Positions 1 through 7,528 of a DNA stretch of 34,844 nt are shown here, piece after piece. The notes beneath the pieces were generated by a model. That model was not told where the DNA came from. It saw only the letters and a list, made by a program, of their open reading frames with translations, and did no database searches. The first letter of the stretch is position 1. Each line of letters begins with the position of its first letter. Source of the stretch: Lentisphaeria bacterium (lineage in GTDB: Bacteria > Verrucomicrobiota > Lentisphaeria > Victivallales > Victivallaceae); the NCBI GenBank assembly GCA_017457105.1, contig JAFTIA010000111.1:1-34844 (forward strand). The letters run 5' to 3'. Made by a program: the position numbers and the translations under genes.

Positions 1-47
1 GTGCTCCGGAAATTCAAAAGCGCATGGCACACTGCGTGCCATAGCCC

Positions 48-78
48 ATTCATAGTATTCCCGGAATTCATAGTATTC
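48..78. repeat. 13-bp direct repeat ATTCATAGTATTC, two copies
   Basis: ATTCATAGTATTC occurs at 48-60 and again at 66-78, 18 bp apart start to start, separated by CCGGA. The second copy is followed by ATAGC, which partly starts a third unit. It is non-coding and its function is unknown; simple local duplication is the plain reading. Confidence 0.5.
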
Positions 79-173
79 ATAGCATCTCTGCCCTTACCCT
101 GTGCATTGCGCATTACGCTCCGCCAGCCAGCCACTCCGCCGCTGCTTATTTCCCTGTTTTTTTCAAAAAAAAC

Positions 174-201
174 TTGCAATCTACAAAAAAAGTGCTATTT
201 T
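174..201 (+). promoter_or_regulatory. Candidate sigma-70-type promoter for the DegT/Gfo cluster
   Basis: TTGCAA (174-179), a 16-bp spacer and TATTTT (196-201), with TGC immediately before the -10. The layout matches other promoters in this window. Predicted transcription start is near 208, giving a leader of about 50 nt before the ATG at 260. Confidence 0.5.
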
Positions 202-203
202 GT

Positions 204-232
204 AACCAGTGGGTAATTAAAGACCATTGGTT
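204..232. promoter_or_regulatory. Operator-like inverted repeat at the predicted transcription start
   Basis: AACCAGTGG (204-212) and CCATTGGTT (224-232) are complementary over 9 positions with one G:T pair, around an 11-nt A/T-rich spacer. The dyad begins 3 bp after the -10 hexamer and spans the expected start site. That position suits a repressor operator, though an RNA hairpin is also possible. Confidence 0.4.
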
Positions 233-259
233 TATAATATAACTTACAGGAGGTTTTTT

Positions 260-1549
260 ATGGCAGTATTGGCGATCAACGGCGGGAAACCGGTCATCGA
301 AAAGGAAAATGAAAAACTTTTCCACTGGCCGATCGTAACGCAGGAAGACATTCAGGCGGTGACGGAAGTATTGGAAGCCGGCAGCATGAGCGGCTCCGAT
401 ATCACCAAGCAGTTTGAAAAGGAATACGCTGCCTGGAACGGTACCAAATATGCTCTGGGTACCTGCAACGGCACAGCGGCTCTGCTGGCGGCCATGTGGG
501 CTTGCGGCGTGGGTGCCGGAGATGAAGTGATCGCCCCTGCTTTGACCTACTGGGCGACGGCTCTTCCGGCGATTTCTCTGGGGGCATCGGTCAACTTTAC
601 GGATATTCAGCCGGATACGCTGGGCATGGATCCGGAAGATATCGAGCACCGTATCGGTCCCCGCACCAAGGCGATCATTGTGGTGAACTATGCGGCTCTT
701 CCGGCGGACTGGGATCCCATTATGGCCATTGCCCGCAAGCACAATCTCTATGTTATTGAAGACAATTCCCATGCACACGGCGCCATTTACAAGGGGCGGA
801 TGTGCGGCAGTATCGCAGATATTTCTGCCGCCAGTCTGATGAGCGGCAAATCCCTTGCCGCCGGGGAAGCCGGTATGATCACCACCGATAACCGGGTGCT
901 GTATGAACGCTGTATTGCTTTCGGGCATTATGAACGCACCGGGATGCCCAGCAATTACAACCTGGTGGATGCCCAGGTCCACGAAGAAGATCTGCTGCCC
1001 TTCCGCGGTATGCCTATGGGCGGTGTGAAGCACCGCATGAATCAAACCTGTGCCGCCATGGGCCGTGTTCAGCTGAAATACTATCCGGAACGCATTGCCG
1101 AGATCGACAAAGCCATGAACTATTTCTGCGACGGCATTGAACACATTCCCGGCGTGAAAGGTCTGCGTACAAAGTTTGAAAATTCCACCCAGGGCGGCTG
1201 GTATGCCTGTAAAGGTTCTTATAATGCCGAAGCCATGAAGGGCGTTTCCTGCGCGAAATTCTGCGAAGCGGTGATGGCGGAAGGCTGTACCGCCCGTCCC
1301 GGCGGCAATATGCCTATGCACCTTCACAAAGTGTTCCATGATCTGGACTTCTTCCGTCAGGGGAAACCCACGGTTCTGGCGTTTGGCCAGCGGGATGTCC
1401 GTCAGGGAGCGGGGACTCTGCCTGTCACGGAAAATACGCCCGATACCATCTGGAGCCTGCCCTGGTTCAAGCATTTTGACAAGGCTGCCATCGATCTGCA
1501 CATTGCGGCAGTGGAAAAGGTTGCCGCCAATCTGGATGAGTTGATTTGA
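260..1549 (+). CDS. DegT/DnrJ/EryC1/StrS-family PLP aminotransferase (429 aa)
   Basis: Likely a cytoplasmic PLP enzyme that transaminates a keto sugar or keto cyclitol. The N-terminus LAINGGKPV is typical of the secondary-metabolism branch of the family. VIEDNSHAHG places the pyridine-contacting Asp at D168, and the Schiff-base Lys is K197 in SGKSLAAGEAG. The start at 260 is chosen over an in-frame ATG at 227 because AGGAGG lies at 248-253. Its stop overlaps the next start by one base (TGATG), so it is probably translationally coupled to the Gfo/Idh/MocA gene. It is first in a cluster containing a second DegT member. The substrate cannot be read from sequence; aminocyclitol or amino-sugar chemistry is inference from family and neighbours. 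Confidence 0.9.
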   Translation: MAVLAINGGKPVIEKENEKLFHWPIVTQEDIQAVTEVLEAGSMSGSDITKQFEKEYAAWNGTKYALGTCNGTAALLAAMWACGVGAGDEVIAPALTYWATALPAISLGASVNFTDIQPDTLGMDPEDIEHRIGPRTKAIIVVNYAALPADWDPIMAIARKHNLYVIEDNSHAHGAIYKGRMCGSIADISAASLMSGKSLAAGEAGMITTDNRVLYERCIAFGHYERTGMPSNYNLVDAQVHEEDLLPFRGMPMGGVKHRMNQTCAAMGRVQLKYYPERIAEIDKAMNYFCDGIEHIPGVKGLRTKFENSTQGGWYACKGSYNAEAMKGVSCAKFCEAVMAEGCTARPGGNMPMHLHKVFHDLDFFRQGKPTVLAFGQRDVRQGAGTLPVTENTPDTIWSLPWFKHFDKAAIDLHIAAVEKVAANLDELI

Positions 1550-2583
1550 TGGTGCGTTTCGGGATCATCGGAGCTGGCGGCATCGCCGCCACCCATGCGG
1601 AAGCCATTTCCAAACTGGACCGCGGAAAACTGGTTATGGTGTGTGACACCGTACCGGAGCGGGCCGCCAAACTGGCGGAACAATACCACTGCCGGTACGG
1701 AACGCCGGAGGAACTGCTAACATCGGCAGATGTGGATGCAGTGACCATTGCCACGCCCAGCGGCGTCCATGCCGCCGGGGCTGTACCTGCGGCGAAGGCG
1801 GGCAAGCATGTTTTCTGCGAAAAGCCGCTGGATGTTACGGTGGAAAAAGCGCAGGAGATCATTACCGCCTGCCGGGAAAACGGCGTGAAACTGATGTCTG
1901 TTTTCCCCTCCCGGTTCACGGCGGCGGCGCAAGCCATGTACCGGGCGGTTCAGCAGGGGCGTTTTGGTGAAATGACCCTTGCGGGGGCATCCATCCGCTG
2001 GTTCCGGCCGCCGGAATATTATGCTTCCGGAGCGTGGCGTGGAACGTGGGCTCTGGATGGCGGCGGAGCGTTGATGAATCAGGGGATCCATACGGTGGAT
2101 CTTCTGCTGTACTTCAACGGTGCTGTAAAGAATTTGAGTGCCCGCACCGCCAACCGTCTGCACCGGAATATCGAGGTGGAAGACACGGCCTGTGCCGTTC
2201 TGCAGTTTGCCAACGGTTCACTGGGGTATGTGGAGGCAAGCACGGCATGTGCGCCGGGCCAGCCCAACCGCATCGACCTTGCCGGTACCGGAGGCAGTGC
2301 CACACTGGAAGGGGACAGGATCACCCGCTGGGAATTCAATACAGCCATGCCGGAAGATGAAGAAATCCTGAAATCACTCGGAAAATCTGAAGGATTGCAC
2401 AGCGGGGCGGCAAGTCATCTTGTCAGCAATTGCGAAGGTCATCGCCGCCAGCTGGAAGATTTTGTGGCGGCCATTGAGGATGGCAAGCCCATTTCCTGTA
2501 CCGGCGAAGACGGTTTGCGGGCTGTTCAGGTGATTTGCGGCATCTATCAGGCGGCAAAAGATCAAAAGAGCGTTGATTTTTGA
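1549..2583 (+). CDS. Gfo/Idh/MocA-family NAD(P)-dependent oxidoreductase (344 aa)
   Basis: A probable sugar or cyclitol dehydrogenase. The N-terminal Rossmann fold carries GAGGIA (about residues 8-13), the EKP motif is at E91-K92-P93, and the C-terminal half has the family's GGGALMNQGIHTVDLL segment, which contributes the catalytic His region. Length is normal for the family. The ATG at 1549 overlaps the upstream stop codon. With the aminotransferase just upstream, the pair could oxidise an alcohol to a ketone and then transaminate it, as in known aminocyclitol pathways; that link is inferred. Confidence 0.9.
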   Translation: MVRFGIIGAGGIAATHAEAISKLDRGKLVMVCDTVPERAAKLAEQYHCRYGTPEELLTSADVDAVTIATPSGVHAAGAVPAAKAGKHVFCEKPLDVTVEKAQEIITACRENGVKLMSVFPSRFTAAAQAMYRAVQQGRFGEMTLAGASIRWFRPPEYYASGAWRGTWALDGGGALMNQGIHTVDLLLYFNGAVKNLSARTANRLHRNIEVEDTACAVLQFANGSLGYVEASTACAPGQPNRIDLAGTGGSATLEGDRITRWEFNTAMPEDEEILKSLGKSEGLHSGAASHLVSNCEGHRRQLEDFVAAIEDGKPISCTGEDGLRAVQVICGIYQAAKDQKSVDF

Positions 2584-2594
2584 GGAAAAAGGGC

Positions 2595-2622
2595 TTGTTA
2601 GTTTTATAAACCGGGCTATATT
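2595..2622 (+). promoter_or_regulatory. Candidate internal promoter of the cluster
   Basis: TTGTTA (2595-2600), a 16-bp spacer and TATATT (2617-2622) lie in the 93-bp gap between the two oxidoreductase genes. The hexamers are moderate. It would let genes 3 and 4 of the cluster be transcribed separately. Confidence 0.4.
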
Positions 2623-2676
2623 ACCTGAAAAAGTGGATTTTGAAACCATTTCACTCAACATAAAAAGGAGTCAAAA

Positions 2677-3549
2677 ATGAACAAAGTCAAAATTGCGTTG
2701 ATCGGTCTGGATACCAGCCACTCCATCGCGTTTCCGGAAATCATCAAGGAACGGGGCGACAATACCCCGCTGGAAGTGATTTCCTGCCTGCGTTTTGAAA
2801 CGCCTTTCCAGAACAAGGAAGGTCTGGACAAACGGCAGGAGATTCTGGAAGGCATGGGGATCAAAGTCACGGAAGATTTTGACGAAGCTGTTGCCGGTGC
2901 GGATGCTCTGATGCTGGAAGTGAACGATCCGGCGTATCATCTGGAATATTTCAGCCGTTGTGCCACGCTGGGCAAACCCATTTTCCTGGACAAGCCTTTT
3001 GCGGATACCTACCAGAATGCGTTGAAGATCGACGAGATCGCCAAGGCGAACAATGTGAAATATTTTACCAGTTCCACGGTCCGTTTTGTTCCCTCTTTCC
3101 GTTCTGCAGAAGAAAATCCGGAACGTCCGAAATCCGTGGTGGCATTCGGCCCCATGGGTCCTGCCCCGGCCGGTTCCAGCATCATCTGGTACGGCTGCCA
3201 CACCTTTGAGATCCTCCGTGCCACCATGGGTCCGGGGGCGATTGCCGTGACCTCCATCTGCAATCAGGACAGCGTGGTCTGCAACGTGGAATATGCCGAC
3301 GGCCGTCATGCCGTGGTGGATCTGAGCCGTGCAGGCGGCCGTTTCGCCATGATGTGCCACTACGCCAAGGAAGACAAGTTCCTGGAAAGCCAGTTCCCCT
3401 ATCCCTTTGGCGTGGATGAATTTGAAAAGTTTTTCACCGGCGGCCCCGCCCCGGTGGATATCGAAGAATCTCTGGACATCATTTCCATGCTGGATGCCGC
3501 GGAACGCTCCTGCCAGAGCGGCCGCACGGAAGTGGTTTACAAGCGGTAA
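2677..3549 (+). CDS. Gfo/Idh/MocA-family oxidoreductase, short form (290 aa)
   Basis: An N-terminal Rossmann-like segment begins KIALIGLDTSHS. The usual EKP motif appears as DKP (D105-K106-P107), where Lys is the residue expected to act in catalysis. At 290 residues it is shorter than most family members (about 330-380), mainly in the C-terminal half. The first glycines of the nucleotide-binding loop are replaced (GLDTSHS instead of GxGxxG), so cofactor binding may differ. AGGAG at 2666-2670 sets the start. A gap of 36 nt separates it from the second DegT gene. It could be a divergent dehydrogenase or a non-redox scaffold; specificity is unknown. Confidence 0.85.
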   Translation: MNKVKIALIGLDTSHSIAFPEIIKERGDNTPLEVISCLRFETPFQNKEGLDKRQEILEGMGIKVTEDFDEAVAGADALMLEVNDPAYHLEYFSRCATLGKPIFLDKPFADTYQNALKIDEIAKANNVKYFTSSTVRFVPSFRSAEENPERPKSVVAFGPMGPAPAGSSIIWYGCHTFEILRATMGPGAIAVTSICNQDSVVCNVEYADGRHAVVDLSRAGGRFAMMCHYAKEDKFLESQFPYPFGVDEFEKFFTGGPAPVDIEESLDIISMLDAAERSCQSGRTEVVYKR

Positions 3550-3585
3550 ATCGAAAAGTTTTCCAACAACTTCAAGGAGTTTAAA

Positions 3586-4821
3586 ATGAAAAAAGACAAG
3601 CTTGCCATCAATGGCGGCACTCCGGCGGTGAATTTCCCGCTGAAGCCCCGTGGTCATTTCGGCGAAGAAGAACAGGCGTCCGTTCTGCGTTTGTTCTCTC
3701 AGGCGATCCGCAGCGGTTATGCCCCCGGGTATAACGGCAAGGAAGAAGATGCGTTCTGCAAGGAATTTGCCTCCTATCTGGGCGGCGGTTATGCGGACGG
3801 TGTCAACTCCGGTACCAACTCTGTTTTTGTGGCTCTGCACGCCCTTGACCTGCCCCCGTTCTCGGAAGTGATCGTGGGGCCGGTGACCGATCCGGGCGGG
3901 ATCATGCCCATCGTGATGCTGAACTGCATCCCCGTGGTGGCGGATGCTGAACCGGGCAGCTTCAATACCGGTGCCGCCCAGGTGGAAGCCTGCATCACGC
4001 CCCGCACCTCTGCCATTGTGATCCCCCACATCGGCGGGGCTCCGGCAGACATCAAGGCGATCATGAAGGTCGCCAAGAAGCACAAGCTCCCGGTGGTGGA
4101 AGACTGCGCCCAGGCGCACGGTGCCTCTGTGGACGGCAAGAAGGTCGGTACCTTCGGTACTTACGGTGCCTTCTCCCTCATGTTCGGCAAGCATTTTTGT
4201 GCCGGCGGTCAGGGCGGTGCCATTTTCAGCAATACCGAAGATCTTTATTTCAAGGAACGCCGTGCCGCAGACCGCGGCAAGCCCTTCGGCATGGATGGCC
4301 ACACCAATGTGCGTGCCGCCATCAACTGCAACATGGATGAATTCGGTGCAGCCATTGCCCGTGCCCAGTTGAAGAAGCTGCCGCAGATCATTGCCAAGCG
4401 TCAGGCGTTTGTGCAGATGCTGATCCGCCGCGGTATCGGGAATTTGAAGAGCATCACCATTCCCAAACTGCCGAAAGGTGCGGAACACACCTACTGGTGG
4501 TGGCGTCTGGAACTGAATCTGGAAAACCTGAAGGTGGACAAGTTTGAATACTGCAAGGCTCTGGCCGCTGAAGGCGTGCCGATCAACCCCCACTACATCG
4601 GCGCATTGCCCTGGAAGCAGGAATGGTTCCAGAATCGTGAAAAGAAACATCCGTGGAACAACCCCCTCTACAAGGGCAAGGTCACTCCGGTGAAGTGCCC
4701 CAATGCGGAAGAAGCCATCAACCGCTGCTTCCTGCTGATGGTGGAAGAAAGCTGGGGCGCCAAGGAAGCCGATGCTTTCTACAAAGCTCTCGCCAAACTG
4801 GATGCCGCATTCGTCAAGTAA
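3586..4821 (+). CDS. Second DegT/DnrJ/EryC1/StrS-family aminotransferase (411 aa)
   Basis: A PLP aminotransferase of the sugar/cyclitol class. It begins with KLAINGGTPAV, has VVEDCAQAHG with the PLP-ring Asp at D173, and GKHFCAGGQGG with the Schiff-base Lys at K202. It is clearly a distant homologue of the protein encoded at 260-1549 rather than a recent duplicate. AAGGAG about ten bases upstream supports the ATG at 3586. It ends the cluster and is followed at once by a strong terminator. Two aminotransferases plus two oxidoreductases would suit a pathway with two oxidation/transamination rounds, but this is inference. Confidence 0.9.
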   Translation: MKKDKLAINGGTPAVNFPLKPRGHFGEEEQASVLRLFSQAIRSGYAPGYNGKEEDAFCKEFASYLGGGYADGVNSGTNSVFVALHALDLPPFSEVIVGPVTDPGGIMPIVMLNCIPVVADAEPGSFNTGAAQVEACITPRTSAIVIPHIGGAPADIKAIMKVAKKHKLPVVEDCAQAHGASVDGKKVGTFGTYGAFSLMFGKHFCAGGQGGAIFSNTEDLYFKERRAADRGKPFGMDGHTNVRAAINCNMDEFGAAIARAQLKKLPQIIAKRQAFVQMLIRRGIGNLKSITIPKLPKGAEHTYWWWRLELNLENLKVDKFEYCKALAAEGVPINPHYIGALPWKQEWFQNREKKHPWNNPLYKGKVTPVKCPNAEEAINRCFLLMVEESWGAKEADAFYKALAKLDAAFVK

Positions 4822-4837
4822 TCGGCAACGATCCCGT

Positions 4838-4880
4838 AAAAGAGCTGCTGCAAAAAGTTTTTGCGGCGGCTCTTTTTTTT
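4838..4880. terminator. Strong intrinsic terminator after the DegT/Gfo cluster
   Basis: AAAAGAGCTGCTGCAAAAA pairs with the segment that ends GGCGGCTCTTTT, giving a stem of about 18 bp with two G:U pairs and a tiny loop at about 4857-4858. Eight T residues follow at 4873-4880. On the opposite strand the stem ends in only four T residues, so it may also stop the converging - strand transcript, more weakly. Confidence 0.85.
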
Positions 4881-4886
4881 GTCAGC

Positions 4887-4915
4887 GGCACATGGCTGCT
4901 GGAGAGCCATGTGCC
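4887..4915. repeat. 11-bp perfect inverted repeat between convergent genes
   Basis: GGCACATGGCT (4887-4897) and AGCCATGTGCC (4905-4915) are perfect reverse complements around a 7-nt loop. No T-run follows on either strand, so it is not a classical intrinsic terminator. It lies just after the nitrilase stop on the - strand and could act as a 3'-end stabilising hairpin. Confidence 0.6.
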
Positions 4916-4932
4916 GGTTCTGTATCCGGCTG

Positions 4933-6162
4933 TCAGAATTTGGTCAGCCGGTGATCCGCTTCCACATTCCGTTCCCGGATATAGATGTTGCGGGGTTCGG
5001 CACGGCTGGGGCCCACGGAAAGGTGCGGACACCAGTCGTGGAAGGGCAGGGTGATATCCGCCCACGCATACCGGCCCGGTTCCGCCATTTGGGCGATGAT
5101 TTCGCCGCTGGGGGCGTAAATGCGGCTGGGGGATACCCCGTCATGGGAGGCAAAGGTGGTGCTGGTAACCATGTAAACCCCGTTTTCCAGAGCCCGTGCC
5201 GCCCATACATGATCCCGGTGGAGGGTGATCCCGTCACCGGCAATGGGGAGCAGAATGACTTCTGCACCATTCAGGCGTAAAGCCCGGGCGCTTTCCGGGA
5301 ACCAGCAGTCCCAGCAGGTCTGGATGCCGACTTTGCCGAAGTCCAGTTCAAAAACAGGAAAATCTCCGCCGGGAGTCAGCCCCATGCGGCTTTCGCCCCA
5401 GGTCAGATGGTTTTTGCGGTATTTGCCAACCATTTCGCCGTTGCGCCCCACCAGAATGGCGGTATTGAACACACGGTCATCGGCGATCTCATGGATGGTG
5501 GTCGCCACATAACAGTGGTTTTTCTTTGCCCATTCAGAGTACATCCGGAAGGTGGGGCCGTCTGCCGGTTCGGAACGCTCTTTCAGCGGACGGGGATCAA
5601 AACGGTCCGTGATGCCTTCCGAGAAAAGCACCAGATCCGGGTGTTCGACTTCTGCAGAAATGCGTTCCAGCATTTCTTTCATGATCTGGATGTTCTTTTC
5701 GCAGGTGGAGGGCACCGGCGGCCAGATGCGGGTGGTCACGATACGGGCCTTGCGTACCGGGATCGCCGGGGCATCTTCCACTGTAACATTGTGGAATGTC
5801 ACACTGCCGACAAACCATTTGGCATAGAGAGAAAGCTGGCAGGTCACTGCATCCATCCGTTCATGGACAATGTCAAAAACAAGTTTGCCGTCCTGCCCCA
5901 CAGAAGGCTCCAGATAAAGTGTCGCCGTGTTTTGGCCGTCGGCGGTAATCAGGGTCATCACTGCGCCGACACGGTTGTTCAAGGCGGGGTCGGCATCGGT
6001 TTCCACATGGATTTTTACCGCTTCTCCGGCAAGGCCGGTAAAATCTTTTTCCCAAAAGCCCGCCATTCGTTCTTCCGGCAGGGTCAGGGTAGCAAATCCC
6101 TCTCCGGCAGTCAGGATGGGGTCCGGCATGGTATCCGGGACAAAAAGTTTCCAGTCTTTCAT
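4933..6162 (-). CDS. Nitrilase-superfamily carbon-nitrogen hydrolase with an N-terminal extra domain (409 aa)
   Basis: The C-terminal part (about residues 136-400) is a carbon-nitrogen hydrolase domain with the full catalytic triad: E182 in LVLFSEGITD, K250 in KYRKNHLT and C283 in QTCWDCWFPES. Nitrilase-family enzymes hydrolyse amides or nitriles through a thioester at this Cys. Residues 1-130 are not part of that domain; they are rich in beta-strand-like segments and resemble a small beta-sandwich, but I cannot name it. There is no signal peptide. GAAAGGA precedes the ATG at 6162. It follows an aminotransferase gene by 20 nt. An aminotransferase with an amidase recalls the glutamine transaminase/omega-amidase salvage pair, which is only a hypothesis. 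Confidence 0.85.
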   Translation of the reverse strand: MKDWKLFVPDTMPDPILTAGEGFATLTLPEERMAGFWEKDFTGLAGEAVKIHVETDADPALNNRVGAVMTLITADGQNTATLYLEPSVGQDGKLVFDIVHERMDAVTCQLSLYAKWFVGSVTFHNVTVEDAPAIPVRKARIVTTRIWPPVPSTCEKNIQIMKEMLERISAEVEHPDLVLFSEGITDRFDPRPLKERSEPADGPTFRMYSEWAKKNHCYVATTIHEIADDRVFNTAILVGRNGEMVGKYRKNHLTWGESRMGLTPGGDFPVFELDFGKVGIQTCWDCWFPESARALRLNGAEVILLPIAGDGITLHRDHVWAARALENGVYMVTSTTFASHDGVSPSRIYAPSGEIIAQMAEPGRYAWADITLPFHDWCPHLSVGPSRAEPRNIYIRERNVEADHRLTKF

Positions 6163-6182
6163 AGTGCATTCCTTTCTTCCGT

Positions 6183-7376
6183 TCAGTTGCGTACTTTGGA
6201 GACCGCCCGGGCGATACCGGGACCGGCGTTGCGGATGACTTTTTCATCCACGCAGAATGTCATGCGGAAATGCCCGGCAAGCCCGAAGGATTTGCCGGGA
6301 ACCACAAGGACACATTCCGATGTCATGGCTTCAAAGAATTTTGCCTCATTCGCCACGGGGACTTTGGGGAAGAAATAGAAGGCCCCTTTGGGCATCTGGT
6401 ATTCGATCCCGGCGGCATCCAGCACATCCGCCATGGCCTGTCGGCGGCGGCGGTAAATATCCAGATCGATCTCTTCATCCAAACAGGAAAGAAGGATCTG
6501 CTGTGCCAGTGCCGGAGCATTGACAAATCCGAGGATGCGGTTGCAGAGAATGAGCGCATTCATCAGTGCCGCCCCGCCTTCCATATCCGGGCGGATGGCA
6601 ATAAAGCCGATCCGTTCCCCCGCAAGGGAAAGACTCTTGGAAAAAGAGCCGATGACCACGCTGTGCCGGAAAATGGAGAGAAGCGACGGGATCTCCACTC
6701 CGTCAAAATTCAAACAGCGGTAAGGCTCATCCGCCACCACAAAAATGGGTTTGCCGTAACGGTCTTCGGCATCATTCAGCACGGCGGCAAGTTTTTCCAG
6801 TTCCTGCCGGGAGTAGATGACGCCGGTGGGGTTGTTGGGGGAGTTGATGATGACTGCCCGGGTGTGTTCATTCACGGCGGCGGCAAAGGCGTCGATATCC
6901 AGCGCAAAGGTGTCTTTCATGGTGGGGACCGGGACCAGTTTTCCGCCGGAGTGTCCGGCATAGAACCCGTATTCCACAAAATAGGGACTGGGGGTCAGGA
7001 CTTCATCTCCTTCATTCAGCGTGGCACGGAAAAAAACATTGATGCCGCCTGCGGCTCCGCAGGTCATAAGAACATGTTCCGCTTTCAGGGGGACTTGCTG
7101 TTCCGCCGCCAGTTTGGCTGCCATTTTTTCCCGGAGCGCAGGGTATCCGGCATTGGGCATGTAACCGATGCTGAAAGGTTCTCCGGCTTTTCCGGCGGCT
7201 TCTTTCAAGGCTTCGGCAACTTTGGCAGGCGGCGGCAGGTCGGGATTTCCCAGACTGAAATCGTAAACATTTTCCGCTCCGTATTTCTTGCGCAATTCGA
7301 TCCCGGCTTCAAACATTTTGCGGATGGCAGAGGAATTGGCAAGGTATCCTTGCATTTCGGAAGTGATCAAGTCCAT
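6183..7376 (-). CDS. Class I/II (aspartate-family) PLP aminotransferase (397 aa)
   Basis: A fold-type I aminotransferase. NSPNNPTG (residues 178-185) contacts substrate and PLP, D216 in VADEPYR binds the PLP ring nitrogen, and K247 in GSFSKSLSLAGERIG forms the Schiff base. Length is normal for the family. The ATG at 7376 is preferred because AGGAG lies just upstream; the frame stays open further upstream but without a start signal. It is the first gene of a two-gene operon with the nitrilase, read from a candidate promoter at 7529-7556 through a ~145-nt structured leader. Substrate is unknown; aspartate, aromatic amino acids or glutamine are possible. Confidence 0.9.
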   Translation of the reverse strand: MDLITSEMQGYLANSSAIRKMFEAGIELRKKYGAENVYDFSLGNPDLPPPAKVAEALKEAAGKAGEPFSIGYMPNAGYPALREKMAAKLAAEQQVPLKAEHVLMTCGAAGGINVFFRATLNEGDEVLTPSPYFVEYGFYAGHSGGKLVPVPTMKDTFALDIDAFAAAVNEHTRAVIINSPNNPTGVIYSRQELEKLAAVLNDAEDRYGKPIFVVADEPYRCLNFDGVEIPSLLSIFRHSVVIGSFSKSLSLAGERIGFIAIRPDMEGGAALMNALILCNRILGFVNAPALAQQILLSCLDEEIDLDIYRRRRQAMADVLDAAGIEYQMPKGAFYFFPKVPVANEAKFFEAMTSECVLVVPGKSFGLAGHFRMTFCVDEKVIRNAGPGIARAVSKVRN

Positions 7377-7395
7377 ATTTTTTCTCCTGTTTTGT

Positions 7396-7405
7396 TTTCC
7401 GGAAA
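7396..7405. promoter_or_regulatory. Palindrome TTTCCGGAAA, aminotransferase side
   Basis: A perfect 10-bp palindrome 20 bp upstream of the aminotransferase start. An identical one lies at 7604-7613 near the divergent SGNH gene. The word is common in local coding sequence (Phe-Arg-Lys codons), so chance is possible. Confidence 0.25.
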
Positions 7406-7429
7406 TTCTGGGCTGTGCAGTAAACGCAG

Positions 7430-7498
7430 ACTGATTTGCCGGGGCGGCGAAACCTCCCTGTTTTTTTAAGGACAAGATCTCTTAAAAAACAAATCAGT
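7430..7498 (-). ncRNA. Candidate structured leader RNA (three-way junction) of the aminotransferase-nitrilase operon
   Basis: Read on the - strand, ACTGATTTG (7498-7490) pairs perfectly with CAAATCAGT (7438-7430) as a 9-bp closing stem. Inside it, TTTTTTAAG (7489-7481) pairs perfectly with CTTAAAAAA (7470-7462) around a 10-nt loop. GGGAGG (7458-7453) pairs with CCGCCC (7447-7442) around UUUCG, with one mismatch. The result is a three-way junction with short linkers ACA and CGG, inside the 5' leader and about 55 nt before the start codon. I do not recognise it as a known riboswitch class. A ligand-sensing element is a hypothesis; a DNA-level dyad is the alternative. Confidence 0.4.
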
Positions 7499-7528
7499 TC
7501 CCGTTCAGTACAGTATCAAATTTTTTAT

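Larger units (their letters stand above)
1..259. other. Intergenic region before the aminotransferase cluster
   Basis: I see no convincing gene here: the open frames lack ribosome-binding sites and recognisable protein. It holds a 7-bp perfect hairpin (ATGGCAC at 24-30, GTGCCAT at 36-42), a 13-bp direct repeat (48-60 and 66-78), an A/T-rich tract at about 157-191, a promoter and an operator-like dyad. The upstream gene is outside the window, so the early hairpin could be the remains of its 3' end. Confidence 0.6.

Noticed and set aside
1-216. Open + frame at the left edge
   Set aside because: Low-complexity translation, no ribosome-binding site visible, and it covers the promoter region of the next gene.
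146-1501. Long open - strand frame opposite the first DegT gene
   Set aside because: Its product is His/Phe/Gly-rich low-similarity sequence mirroring the codon bias of the real gene, without a ribosome-binding site. The + strand frame has full catalytic motifs.
2671-4650. 659-codon open - strand frame opposite the second oxidoreductase and DegT genes
   Set aside because: Antisense shadow produced by the third-position bias. It crosses two clear genes and a gap and shows no domain.
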